From an uncultured Bacteroidales bacterium (GTDB lineage: Bacteria > Bacteroidota > Bacteroidia > Bacteroidales > Bacteroidaceae): a DNA stretch of 64,000 nt. Shown one piece after another: positions 18,634 to 32,200 of this stretch. The notes beneath the pieces were generated by a model. The model saw only the letters and a program-made list of their open reading frames with translations, was not told the DNA's origin and searched no databases. The stretch is taken from the NCBI GenBank assembly GCA_902774275.1, contig CACYHN010000002.1, forward strand, positions 1 through 64,000, in the 5' to 3' direction. The position numbers and the translations under genes were made by a program. Within the stretch, counting starts at the first letter, position 1; each line of letters opens with the position of its first letter.

Positions 18634-20107
18634 TCTCCTTTTTTTGCTCGAATGAAACTGGTGAGGCCTCATTCTTTTTGATGAATGAAGCTAATGTTTT
18701 AGCTGATATCTTAACTGGTTCAATTGTGAATTCCGGTATGTTGAAGGAATACATGAATTTGTTTGAAAATTCAGGGTCTTTCTGTGGTAAGAGAAAAGGT
18801 TTGCTGAAAAAACCGTTGTCATACATATACGCCAGATATAACCTGGTGTAGAAACCGTCTTCACGTCGGGAACTGAATACCACCCATTTTCCATTGCTTG
18901 ACCAGGAATGGTAACTTTCCACATCAGGGCTGTTTATTTCGTTCAGGCAGCGGTAACTGTTATCGTTCAGATCCATTAAATATAGCTCAGAATCTTTGTG
19001 CCAGATATGAAAAACACCTTGATTGCCCATTGCGAACATGAGCCAGCGTCCATCGGGAGAAACACGGGGAAGGGTAATGCTTTTTTGTAAACTATCCGCA
19101 TGTATGACTATTTTCTTTTTGCTCCAGGTTCTTGTATCCGGTTCAAATGCCTTGGAAAACAGATTATAGCGGATATCCAGGTTTGAGACTGCTCCTCCAT
19201 TAGATTTGAATTGTGTAGGATTGCCTATGTGAGCTGATACGTAATAAAGAGTTTTTCCGTCAGGAGTCCAGTTAGGATAACACTCCAATTCCGTAGAATC
19301 GTTTTCTATTATGCTGATGGAATTATCGGTAACATTATAAAGAATTAGGTCGCTCTCGTCATCAAAAACCTCAACTCTATTGGTGTTGATGGTATGAATG
19401 TTCTGAAAAGTTTTGTTGGTGGAGTAGGCAATATAATCATGAGTGGGATGCCATGATGGATAAACACCCGCCGAAATGGTTTTTTCTGTCTTAAGGTTGA
19501 GTTTGGAAAGACGGCCTTTAGTGAACAATACGGTGCCTCCCAATAGTTGTCTTATATGGAATTGCATATTGTCGGTGCGCCAATTTTTGAAGCTGTGGCA
19601 GTTGATACATTGCGTTGTGGTACCAGATGCAACCATAGAGTTGGAATAGACCTTTTTTTCCTTAAAAGAGGTTATATTGCGCTGTGTGATTGAAATATTC
19701 TGGTAGGATTCAAATGAAGGAGGAATAATCCTGTACGTAAGATATGGGTCAATCTCATTGGATACGTCTATGGAGAATGGTTTCATTTTCTTCCAACCGT
19801 CAATGCTCTTTTCAAATACAGTAACGGTTATCCTGTCATTCGAGGTAAGCTGTCTCCATTTGCGGATTGGAATGCACACTTTCTGGCCGCTTATTTTGAC
19901 TTTGACATCTTCTGATTCCAATATTGTGAAATATTTTAGAGCAGAATCCTTAATCATAAAATTGACAGGAGCAATGTTTGATGGTATCGTGATATCCGTG
20001 AAATCTGGATATATCCTTACGTCAGCACCTGTGGCAAAGTCTTTTGGTTGACTAGAGCATGCTGCCAATATAATAAGAAAGGGAAAATATGATAATATTT
20101 TTTTCAT
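18626..20107 (-). CDS. PD40 beta-propeller lipoprotein with CxxCH motif (copy A)
   Basis: A 493-residue predicted lipoprotein (lipobox LAAC, Cys17). After an N-terminal Ig-like region of about 120 residues comes CINCH at residues 167-171, the covalent c-type haem motif. TolB/PD40 propeller blades follow: YPSWHPTHDYIAYS, YPNWTPDGKTLYY, SPDGRWLMF and HSWSSNGKWVVFS. It is paralogous to the gene at 21948. It lies 6 bp after the DUF6057 gene and overlaps the amidase. I infer a periplasmic or outer-membrane-tethered haem protein or a sensor; no function is established from the sequence. Confidence 0.8.
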   Translation of the reverse strand: MKKILSYFPFLIILAACSSQPKDFATGADVRIYPDFTDITIPSNIAPVNFMIKDSALKYFTILESEDVKVKISGQKVCIPIRKWRQLTSNDRITVTVFEKSIDGWKKMKPFSIDVSNEIDPYLTYRIIPPSFESYQNISITQRNITSFKEKKVYSNSMVASGTTTQCINCHSFKNWRTDNMQFHIRQLLGGTVLFTKGRLSKLNLKTEKTISAGVYPSWHPTHDYIAYSTNKTFQNIHTINTNRVEVFDDESDLILYNVTDNSISIIENDSTELECYPNWTPDGKTLYYVSAHIGNPTQFKSNGGAVSNLDIRYNLFSKAFEPDTRTWSKKKIVIHADSLQKSITLPRVSPDGRWLMFAMGNQGVFHIWHKDSELYLMDLNDNSYRCLNEINSPDVESYHSWSSNGKWVVFSSRREDGFYTRLYLAYMYDNGFFSKPFLLPQKDPEFSNKFMYSFNIPEFTIEPVKISAKTLASFIKKNEASPVSFEQKKENE

Positions 20108-20113
20108 ATCAGT

Positions 20114-21970
20114 CTAAAACATTTGAAGTTCGTTTATATAGTAAAAGTAGAAATAAAATGTGTGCCTCAGATTTGGAGGAAAAATGGCCCGTGCTTCTTC
20201 ATTGTTCTTATTTCTGACTTTTGAAGCTTTATCTATAAAGGTATTGTAAATATTCTTGATATTGTTGTCAAAAGGAAGTGATTTTAATAGTTCTTCATTA
20301 CGGCTGTTAATGCTGAATAGGTAAGCAGCTTCCTGATAATACTTGTCTATTTTTGAGGGATTGTTTGAATCCAGATATAGGAATAACTTAGTCCAAAATA
20401 GAGTAGACTGTTTGCTTTTCATGGCAAACAATAAAGCCACACGGTCGTAAAGTGGTGTTGAATTCAGAGGACTTGGCCCGTTGAAATGATTCGTTAAGAA
20501 TAGTTCACATCCGTCAAAGTCAGAACAGACTTTGTCATCATAGCACATTAGGGGCAATATCTTGTCATAAGGTGAGGTTGTGGAAACAAAACTATTGTTT
20601 CCGCAGAGTTCCAGCTGCTGTTTAGCCCATTTCCGGTAAAAGAGTGTATGTCCCAGTTTATCTATATATTTCATAGCCAGACAGGTGTTGCCCTGTAGTA
20701 TGGCATTCATAGCCATATACTTGTATGTCATATTGTTCCATCCTGAGAGTACGGATTCTTCAATGCACCAGCGGTTGCATAAACCGGGAATACCGTAATA
20801 AAAAAATAGCTCTTTGCCTATCTGAAGTGACATTGGCAGATTAAAGTCTCTTTTCTGTATTTTGCTTCCGTCATCAAAATTGAATGCTAGTTGACCATCC
20901 TTATCAGCTTTGATTAGAGCCAGATCCTTAAGTAGAACTAAAACGCGGGTTGGCTGCCATGATGATTCTTTTTCATGTTTCTTCTGTAGTCGGGAATAAA
21001 TATCAATTGCGTTCTCCCATTCAAGGTTATCAACTGCATTAATCATTTGTAATTCAGCTTTGAAATTATCATCTCTGAACCAGAATACTGTTGGTATCGC
21101 AATGGTTACTGCTAAAGCCAACCCTTGTATTATACTAGACAGAGGTTTGCCGGACAGCTTGTTTAGGAAATGTCGCGAAAGCGGCATTGTCAACAAAAAG
21201 AGCATTGCTGCAACAATAGGCAACTGCATTCTTGATCTGGACAAACTGAATATCTGTTCCGGCATTCCGATGGTCCAGCCGGTAGAAAGATTGTATGTCG
21301 CGGTTGGAACAAAAGCTATTGGTGCAAGCAGTATGGCGGCTAAGGCACCAGTTACAGTCGGTATACGGCAACTGATGCAGTTGCTATACAGGACGATGTC
21401 AATCACTGCTGTGATTATTCCGACGATGGCATAGAAACCTGCAATGTAATAACCTGCGAATCCCAATAGTGCGGTTAGCATTATCAGAGCTAAAGGTTTT
21501 TGGATTTTTCTCAGTACCGATAAAGTAAGAATTGCCCAAAGATATCCCAGTACAGGCAAGAAAAAAAATCCCGGTATGTTAAGGTTATAAACAATATAAC
21601 CCATTGTCATATTGTAAGTGACGAATATAGATGCTGGAATATATGATAACAGAGAAAGATTGTTGGGAATCCTGAAAACTTTACGTGTCAGCTCTGCGGA
21701 TGCAGTGAGAAGCAGAACCCATATCAGGGCTCCCATCCAGGGAATGTGCAGAAACTGAGTAAGAAATGCACCGCAACAGGATAATATTCCTGAGGGTTTA
21801 TATAAGAAATTTCGCAGCCAAAAGAGGTCAAATGCAAAAAAAGACCTTTCTTCAACTTTTTGAAGGAATTCGTTGGAAAAAAAGGAAAGTACTATCCATA
21901 ATAATACAGGTAGTATCCAACGGGCTTTTGCCAATATTTCTGCAGTATTATTTTTCTCTTTTTGACTCAT
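20114..21970 (-). CDS. DUF6057-type polytopic membrane protein (copy A)
   Basis: A 618-residue protein. About ten hydrophobic helices fill the first 300 residues, then comes a soluble C-terminal half of alpha-helical, TPR-like look. Blocks shared with the second copy at 23436 include WFRDDNFKAEL, a conserved CNRWCIEESVLSGW with two Cys, and FYRKWAKQQLELC. Its start overlaps the preceding propeller gene by 23 bp. It has no catalytic motif that I recognise; membrane helices plus helical repeats suggest a scaffold or transport role with the adjacent propeller. This is inference only. Confidence 0.75.
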   Translation of the reverse strand: MSQKEKNNTAEILAKARWILPVLLWIVLSFFSNEFLQKVEERSFFAFDLFWLRNFLYKPSGILSCCGAFLTQFLHIPWMGALIWVLLLTASAELTRKVFRIPNNLSLLSYIPASIFVTYNMTMGYIVYNLNIPGFFFLPVLGYLWAILTLSVLRKIQKPLALIMLTALLGFAGYYIAGFYAIVGIITAVIDIVLYSNCISCRIPTVTGALAAILLAPIAFVPTATYNLSTGWTIGMPEQIFSLSRSRMQLPIVAAMLFLLTMPLSRHFLNKLSGKPLSSIIQGLALAVTIAIPTVFWFRDDNFKAELQMINAVDNLEWENAIDIYSRLQKKHEKESSWQPTRVLVLLKDLALIKADKDGQLAFNFDDGSKIQKRDFNLPMSLQIGKELFFYYGIPGLCNRWCIEESVLSGWNNMTYKYMAMNAILQGNTCLAMKYIDKLGHTLFYRKWAKQQLELCGNNSFVSTTSPYDKILPLMCYDDKVCSDFDGCELFLTNHFNGPSPLNSTPLYDRVALLFAMKSKQSTLFWTKLFLYLDSNNPSKIDKYYQEAAYLFSINSRNEELLKSLPFDNNIKNIYNTFIDKASKVRNKNNEEARAIFPPNLRHTFYFYFYYINELQMF

Positions 21971-23432
21971 ATTTGGAACGGGTTGCTTCTGTACTTGAAA
22001 TGAATGAGGCGAACTGTCTGGGAGATATATGTACAGGTTCTTTCATAAATTCCGGTATGTTGAATGCATATAAGAATTCACGATTGAATTCGGGGTCACG
22101 TTGCGGTAATGCAAACGGTTTTGAAAAACGGCCGTTTTCATCAATATGACTGAAATATAGACGGGTATGGACACCATCTTCACGGCGTGTACTGAATACA
22201 ATCCATTTTCCGTTTGACGACCACGTATGATAACTCTCTGCAAAAGGACTGTTGAGTTCATCGACATGTCTGTATGAACCGCTGGTTAAATCGAACATAA
22301 TATAGTCTGAAACTATCTGGTCAAGGGGAAAAACTCCGTGAGTACTTATGCAAGCAAGCAGTTTGGTGCCGTCAGGTGAAACGCGTGGCCACGTTATGCT
22401 GCTATCAACAGCTGCTGCATCATATTCCATCACAACTGGTCCCCATGTTCTAGTATCCGGGTCAAATGATTTACTATATAGGTTAAAGTGAAAGTCTTCA
22501 CGTGCGAGAAACATTTCATTCTTTCGTTTATCACCGTAACCTCCTTCATATCGATAAGAGACATAGTATAGTTTTTTGCCGTCAGCTGACCATGCAGGAT
22601 AGTTTTCCAATTCGCAGGAATCATTTTCAATTACGCTTACAGTATTGTTTTTTATATCGTATAAGATAAGATCACTTATGTCATCAAGCACTTCCAATTT
22701 ATCATGGCTGGCGGCGTGTACGGATTGGTGAGTTCTATTATTGGATAATGCTATGTAATCATGTGTGGGATGCCAAGCTGGATAGACACCGGCAGAAAGG
22801 GTTGAGTCTGTTTTCATGTTGACTTTGTGTAATTCTCCGTTCAAAACAAGAACTGTCCCTCCTTTGTATTGACGAACGTGAAAAAGCATATTGTCAGTTT
22901 CCCAGTTTCTGTAATAATGGCAATTGATACATGTCCCTTGTGAATTGTTATGTACCATTGTGTTTGCAAAAACGACATTTTCTTTAAAACTGGTCAGGCT
23001 TCTTTGATGGATGGAGAGCTTCTCATATGCTTCTACTGCAACAGGTATTATTCGATATGAGATATAAGGGTCTATTTCATCACTAATCGTCATTTTAAAA
23101 GGCTTATATGCTGTCCATTGCTTATCAGTGTAGCCGAAAATTTGAACGCTAATTTCAGGAGCGTTTGTCAGTTTGTTCCATTTGGACTTGGGAATACGTA
23201 CTTCGCTGCCTTTGATTACAATTTCTACCGATGTTGATTTTAATACTGTAATAAAAGCATCAGCCTGTTCCTCGATGAGAAAGTTCAAAGGAGCTATGTT
23301 GCAGGGTATGGTTATATCCGTATAGTCCGGAAATATTGTGGGGACAGAGTTTGCAGTACTGTATGTAGCGGGTGCCTTGGGAGAACAGGCAACAAACAAC
23401 ATGGCAAGTGCCGGTATGGATAACTTTTTCAT
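21948..23432 (-). CDS. PD40 beta-propeller lipoprotein with CxxCH motif (copy B)
   Basis: A 494-residue paralogue of copy A, collinear along its length. Lipobox FVAC gives Cys16; the haem-type motif CINCH is at residues 168-172; propeller blades YPAWHPTHDYIALS, YPAWSADGKKLYY, SPDGTKLLA and HTWSSNGKWIVFS follow. It carries an insert of about ten residues (GGYGDKRKNE) between blades that copy A has in another form. It lies 3 bp after the second DUF6057 gene and overlaps the first one by 23 bp, so all are in one operon. Confidence 0.8.
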   Translation of the reverse strand: MKKLSIPALAMLFVACSPKAPATYSTANSVPTIFPDYTDITIPCNIAPLNFLIEEQADAFITVLKSTSVEIVIKGSEVRIPKSKWNKLTNAPEISVQIFGYTDKQWTAYKPFKMTISDEIDPYISYRIIPVAVEAYEKLSIHQRSLTSFKENVVFANTMVHNNSQGTCINCHYYRNWETDNMLFHVRQYKGGTVLVLNGELHKVNMKTDSTLSAGVYPAWHPTHDYIALSNNRTHQSVHAASHDKLEVLDDISDLILYDIKNNTVSVIENDSCELENYPAWSADGKKLYYVSYRYEGGYGDKRKNEMFLAREDFHFNLYSKSFDPDTRTWGPVVMEYDAAAVDSSITWPRVSPDGTKLLACISTHGVFPLDQIVSDYIMFDLTSGSYRHVDELNSPFAESYHTWSSNGKWIVFSTRREDGVHTRLYFSHIDENGRFSKPFALPQRDPEFNREFLYAFNIPEFMKEPVHISPRQFASFISSTEATRSKYESKREK

Positions 23433-23435
23433 AGA

Positions 23436-25391
23436 TTAATAGGTTTGCAGATTTCTTATAAAGTAGTAATAGTAAAAGAATGTGTTGCCGAATTTTTGTG
23501 CGTAAGGATAGGCTGCTTCCTTCATATTTCTTATAGGATTGGAATTGACATAACGATTAAAGGCATCATAATTGTCCTTTACCTCCTTGCTGTATGGCAA
23601 CTCTATTCCTTTCTTTTCAAGACTGCTGTAAAGGAAGGCTGCTTCCTCCACACCGCGTGGCAATACACTGACATTGTTTGAGATGAGATATGGAATTATC
23701 CGCTGCCAAAGAAGTGGAATATTTTGTGTACGCATAGCCCAAAGGAGAGCTGCGCGGTCATATTCCGGGGTGGCATGCGGCGGTTCTGGCTCCGAGAAGT
23801 GTTGCATAAGGAATTTCTCACTTTTCATCATGTCATTTGACATACGGTTTTCAAAGCACATATAGGGAAGAATCTCCTCATATGGTTTTGAAATAGACAT
23901 TAGAGCACTGTCACATGAGAGGGCCATCTGTTCCTTAGCCCAGTTGCGATAAAAAATGGTCTTGTTAAGTTTGTTCAGATACTTGTAGGCAAAATCGCTT
24001 TCCTGCATGATTATGCAGTGCATTGCCATATACTTTAGAGTGCTGTAACTCCAACTGTGTTCAATGACATCTTCCAGACACCAACGGTAACTCATATTGA
24101 CCAGGCCATACTGCAGATACAATTGTTTTCCGGACTGGAAAACCATGGGTATCTGGGTGCGGGAATTCTGGGGCCGTCCGCCATCCTTCATGGTGAAGGC
24201 TTCATCAAGAGCACGGTTCATCTTGAGCAGTGCCAGGTCACGGTATATCACCATGGTACGGGTAGGTTCAAAGAACCGGTCATTGTAGCTGTCAACGATT
24301 TCGTTGATGGTGTTCTGATTCTTTACTCCTTTGAGTTTTGCAGTACGGTCTGCATATGCCTTGGCATCGGATTTGGCATGTGAATTGACAGCATCCTGGT
24401 AAATGTCAATTACTTTCTGCCATTCAAACCGGTCCACAGCTTCTGACATTGCCAGTTCAGTGCGGAAATTGTCATCTTTGAACCAGAAAATCCAAACTGC
24501 AGCTATGGAGATTATGTAAATTGATACTTGAATTATGATGCTTTTACTACTTTTACTGTTCTCTTTGAAGCGGCTTGATATTAATGACATTACAGGCAGA
24601 AATAGCAGTGCCAGTTGGAGCGGACTTCTAATGGCATGAGTCCACACATCTTCTGATATGGTGGGAAGCCCAAGGTGCCAGCTGTCTGCCAGACGATATG
24701 AAGTGAAAAAATTATATGCAATAAGAGGTATCAGTATGATAAGAGCAATGCTTACGACCAATATCGACAGACGTTTGCCGCGTAATATTTCCTGATTCAT
24801 AAGTGTTACGCAGGATGCGGAAAGGGTGCCTATTAAAGCGAATGTCCCAAACAGAGGGAATCCTATTGCAGTCCAGAGAACAAGTAAAATAATCTTGTTC
24901 CCGAAGGTTTTGATATGTCTTATGGCAAATAATGGTATGAGCGCAGCCATATAGCCTAAAAGTGGAGCGAAGAAATGATCCTGTTCTCTCATGATGAACA
25001 CTCCGTATCCGAGAGACATATTGCCGATTATAAATAAGGCAACAGGAATTATAGCTAACGCTTTGAATATCTCTGATAATTTAAAAGCCTTGACTGTGAG
25101 TTGATAAGTGGTTAAAAGCAAAAATACCCAAATGAGTGAACCTAGCCATGGGAGGTATAGGAATTGTGTGAAAAATGAACCGGCAACTCCCAGAAAACCT
25201 CCAGGAATCTGGATTGCTTCCTTGAAATATTGCCAGTCAAACATAAATATTGACAGGTCCTCAACCTTCTTAAGGAAATATTGTCCGTATGTTGCAAGTA
25301 TAACCCAAAGCAATACTGCAAGAAAATAGGGGAGCACCTTGAACAGGCGTCTGGGCAGCCCTTCCAATTTATTCTTAGAAATATGTGTCAT
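23436..25391 (-). CDS. DUF6057-type polytopic membrane protein (copy B)
   Basis: About 651 residues from the ATG at 25391 (MTHISKNK). It has the same architecture as copy A: about ten membrane helices, then a helical soluble half with WFKDDNFRTEL, SYRWCLEDVIEHSW and FYRNWAKEQMALSC. An inserted stretch of about 40 residues (near SYNDRFFEPTRT) lengthens it. Longer starts are possible (ATG at 25415), but a GTG-type start further up would precede the -7 box at 25430-25437. First gene of the five-gene operon. Confidence 0.75.
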   Translation of the reverse strand: MTHISKNKLEGLPRRLFKVLPYFLAVLLWVILATYGQYFLKKVEDLSIFMFDWQYFKEAIQIPGGFLGVAGSFFTQFLYLPWLGSLIWVFLLLTTYQLTVKAFKLSEIFKALAIIPVALFIIGNMSLGYGVFIMREQDHFFAPLLGYMAALIPLFAIRHIKTFGNKIILLVLWTAIGFPLFGTFALIGTLSASCVTLMNQEILRGKRLSILVVSIALIILIPLIAYNFFTSYRLADSWHLGLPTISEDVWTHAIRSPLQLALLFLPVMSLISSRFKENSKSSKSIIIQVSIYIISIAAVWIFWFKDDNFRTELAMSEAVDRFEWQKVIDIYQDAVNSHAKSDAKAYADRTAKLKGVKNQNTINEIVDSYNDRFFEPTRTMVIYRDLALLKMNRALDEAFTMKDGGRPQNSRTQIPMVFQSGKQLYLQYGLVNMSYRWCLEDVIEHSWSYSTLKYMAMHCIIMQESDFAYKYLNKLNKTIFYRNWAKEQMALSCDSALMSISKPYEEILPYMCFENRMSNDMMKSEKFLMQHFSEPEPPHATPEYDRAALLWAMRTQNIPLLWQRIIPYLISNNVSVLPRGVEEAAFLYSSLEKKGIELPYSKEVKDNYDAFNRYVNSNPIRNMKEAAYPYAQKFGNTFFYYYYFIRNLQTY

Positions 25392-25421
25392 ATATATAAT
25401 CGCGTGTGCGTGCATGTATGA

Positions 25422-29254
<3,833 letters not shown>

Positions 29255-29328
29255 GTTCGCACAATATTTGTTTTATAAAAAAATTTAGAAAACACCTCCG
29301 CGTGTGCGTTTTTATGAGCTTTTATAGA

Positions 29329-29336
29329 TAATTTTG
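29329..29336 (+). promoter_or_regulatory. -7 box TAATTTTG for lptD
   Basis: It matches TAnnTTTG and its last three bases would be the TTG of a possible longer lptD frame, which rules that TTG out as a start and favours the GTG at 29367. Confidence 0.55.
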
Positions 29337-29366
29337 CAGTTTGATAAAAAGAATGCTCATAAGCAA

Positions 29367-32189
29367 GTGGCGGAAATAATCAGAAAAACGTGGATTCCGA
29401 TACTTCTCGGATTGCTTTTCCCGGCTGGAAATGCATCGGCTCAAGCCTATGCCGATTCTGTTGTTGGGGATGATACTGTCCATACAGTACAAAGTTTGTC
29501 CACGGATTCTCTCCGGATTACGACTGTTGCGGATTCGCTTGCTGTATTACCTGATACATCCGTTGTTGCTAAATCTGATTCTGTCCCTCCACGCAGGAAT
29601 AATGCATTGGATGATCCTGTTATTTATGAATCAAATGACTCCATGGTATGGAATTATGGCGGCTATGCATCACTATATGGCAACGGAAAGGTTAATTATC
29701 AGGATGTAGTACTGACTGCGGCTATCATAAAAATGCAGATGGACAGCAGTCTTGTCTATGCTGACGGTGTCCGCGATTCTTCGGGAACATGGGAGGGTAC
29801 ACCTGTTTTTATAGATGGGGATACGCCTTACGAGTCAAATCATATCAGTTATAACTTCAAGACTGAAAAAGGTTACATCAACGAGATCATCACACAACAG
29901 GGTGAAGGATACATGACCAGTAATGAGGCCAAGAAAGGGCCTGAAGGTGAGTATTATATTGCTGACGGTGTATATACCACTTGTGACCAACATGATGATC
30001 CGCATTTCAATTTGCGTATAACGCGTGCAAAAGTCCGTCCGGGACGGGATGTTATTTTCGGTCCTGCGTATCTTGAGGTCATGGGTGTACCTTTGCCGTT
30101 GTTCGTGCCATTCGGCTTCTTTCCATTCCTTGAAGGTGAATACTCTTCCGGAATCATATTTCCCACTTACGGTGATGAGATGGAACGCGGTTTCTATCTT
30201 AAGGATGGTGGCTATTATTTTGCCCTGTCTGACTATTTTGACCTTAAGGTTTTGGGAGAGATCTTTACCAAGGGATCCTGGGGCCTTTCCGGAGAAAGCA
30301 AATACAAGAAGAGATATAAGTATTCAGGAAATGTCTATGCCAGTTCTTTGACTACAAAACTTGGAGACAAAGGCTTGCCTGATTATTCTGTTACAAAGAG
30401 CTTTAAGGTTCGATGGACGCACAGGCAGGATCCAAAGGCCAATCCCTACCAGAACTTCTCGGCCAGTGTAAACTTTGCCACTTCAAGTTATGAACGCTCA
30501 AATTTGAGCAGTCTGTACAATCCGTCTTTGACATCGCAAAGTACCAGGACATCAAGTGTAAGCTATTCACGCAATTTCCCATCAATTGGTCTGTCACTTT
30601 CCAGTTCAATGAACATGTCACAGAATATGCGTGATTCAACCATCTCTCTCAGTTTTCCCTCTCTTAGTCTAAGCCTGCAGCGTATATATCCTTTCAAAAA
30701 GAAGAAGGCCGCCGGTTCTGAAAAATGGTATGAAAAGATATCATTTACATATTCCGGTTCATTAAGCAACAGCATTTCAACCAAGGAAAACGAACTGTTT
30801 GATAAGAGTCTTGTCAAAGATTGGAGAAACGGCATGAAGCATTCAATCCCGGTGAGCGCAACATTTCAGATATTCAAGAGTATAAACATAACTCCTTCTT
30901 TCAATTATAACTCCAGATGGTACACTTACAAAGTGATGCAGTCCTGGGATGATTCTAAACAAAAGGTTGCAAGAGATACGATATACGGGTTCAATCGCGT
31001 GTATAACTACAACCTGAGCGTGAGCGCCAACACCAAGCTGTATGGATTCTATCAGCCGTCCCGCCTGTGGATTAAACTGTTTGGTGACAAGCTGATCATG
31101 ACACGCCATGTGTTCACCCCTTCTGTGAGTTACAGCATGTCGCCTGATTTCGGTGACTCCCGATATGGTTACTATGACACGTATTCTTATACTGATAAGA
31201 ACGGTGAATTCCACACTGTCGAGTATTCTCCGTATTCGGGCTCTCTGTATGGCGTTCCGGGAAAAGGAAAATCGGGGACCATCTCCATGAGTATAAGTAA
31301 TAACATTGAGATGAAGGTGCGCAGTGACAGGGACAGCACCGGCGAGAGGAAGATTCCCATCATTGATGAACTGGGAGCGTCAATGTCTTATAATTTTGCT
31401 GCCCGCACCAAACCTTGGAGTAATCTTAATACCAGATTGAGACTTAAACTTACCAAAAACTATACTTTCAGTCTGAATGCCACGTGGGCTACATACGCGT
31501 ATGAGTTCAATGAGCAGGGACGTGTTATCGTAGGTGACAGGACCGAGTATTCATACGGACGATTCGGACGTTTCCAGGGCATGAGTCAGAACTGGTCATA
31601 TACATTCAATAACAACACTCTGCATGACTGGCAGAATAAGTGGAACAAGTTATTTCACCGTAATCGTGATGCAGATGAAGATGATGAGGATTTTGATGAG
31701 AATCCCAATGCGGACAGGACATATTACGCAAGTACCCAGTCTGCTCCAGGTAAAGGAAAGGGACCGAGAAGCAAAGCTGCAGAGGTTGATGAAGACGGTT
31801 ATGTGGAGTATTCCCTGCCGTGGTCTTTTTCCATATCATACGGTATCAGCATGAGAGAAAACACTCAGGCGCAAATAGATGCTAAACGTATGCGTTATCC
31901 TTGGAAATTCACGCATAGTATGAATATGTCCGGTAACATGAAACTCACTAACAAGTGGAATATAAACTTCTCGTCTGGATGGGATTTCACCTATCATGAG
32001 TTTACCACTACGACTATGAGTGTAACACGTGACTTGCACTGTTTCAATATGTCGTGCAGCATGGTGTTGAAACCATATACATCATATAATTTTACCTTAA
32101 AGGCTAACTCGAGCATGCTGTCTGACCTGTTGAAGGTCAAGAAGCGTTCAAGCTACAACAGTTACGTGAACTGGTATGACGATAAATAA
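29367..32189 (+). CDS. LptD-like outer membrane LPS-assembly protein
   Basis: A protein of about 940 residues. A signal peptide (ending NASAQA) is followed by a Ser/Asp/Val-rich linker, an OstA-like beta-jellyroll (SLVYADGVRD, GYMTSNEAKKGPEGEYYIADG), the PLFVPFGFFPF segment that precedes the barrel in this family, and a long beta-barrel rich in alternating aromatic strands. A highly acidic loop (DADEDDEDFDENPNAD, near residue 770) is inserted between barrel strands. It receives LPS from the Lpt bridge and inserts it in the outer membrane. GTG at 29367 is the only in-frame start that gives a clean signal peptide after the promoter. Confidence 0.85.
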   Translation: MAEIIRKTWIPILLGLLFPAGNASAQAYADSVVGDDTVHTVQSLSTDSLRITTVADSLAVLPDTSVVAKSDSVPPRRNNALDDPVIYESNDSMVWNYGGYASLYGNGKVNYQDVVLTAAIIKMQMDSSLVYADGVRDSSGTWEGTPVFIDGDTPYESNHISYNFKTEKGYINEIITQQGEGYMTSNEAKKGPEGEYYIADGVYTTCDQHDDPHFNLRITRAKVRPGRDVIFGPAYLEVMGVPLPLFVPFGFFPFLEGEYSSGIIFPTYGDEMERGFYLKDGGYYFALSDYFDLKVLGEIFTKGSWGLSGESKYKKRYKYSGNVYASSLTTKLGDKGLPDYSVTKSFKVRWTHRQDPKANPYQNFSASVNFATSSYERSNLSSLYNPSLTSQSTRTSSVSYSRNFPSIGLSLSSSMNMSQNMRDSTISLSFPSLSLSLQRIYPFKKKKAAGSEKWYEKISFTYSGSLSNSISTKENELFDKSLVKDWRNGMKHSIPVSATFQIFKSINITPSFNYNSRWYTYKVMQSWDDSKQKVARDTIYGFNRVYNYNLSVSANTKLYGFYQPSRLWIKLFGDKLIMTRHVFTPSVSYSMSPDFGDSRYGYYDTYSYTDKNGEFHTVEYSPYSGSLYGVPGKGKSGTISMSISNNIEMKVRSDRDSTGERKIPIIDELGASMSYNFAARTKPWSNLNTRLRLKLTKNYTFSLNATWATYAYEFNEQGRVIVGDRTEYSYGRFGRFQGMSQNWSYTFNNNTLHDWQNKWNKLFHRNRDADEDDEDFDENPNADRTYYASTQSAPGKGKGPRSKAAEVDEDGYVEYSLPWSFSISYGISMRENTQAQIDAKRMRYPWKFTHSMNMSGNMKLTNKWNINFSSGWDFTYHEFTTTTMSVTRDLHCFNMSCSMVLKPYTSYNFTLKANSSMLSDLLKVKKRSSYNSYVNWYDDK

Positions 32190-32200
32190 AACCAAATAAT

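Noticed and set aside
29334..29366. TTG start of lptD at 29334
   Set aside because: The TTG is the end of the -7 box itself and would not be transcribed; GTG at 29367 also gives a cleaner signal peptide.
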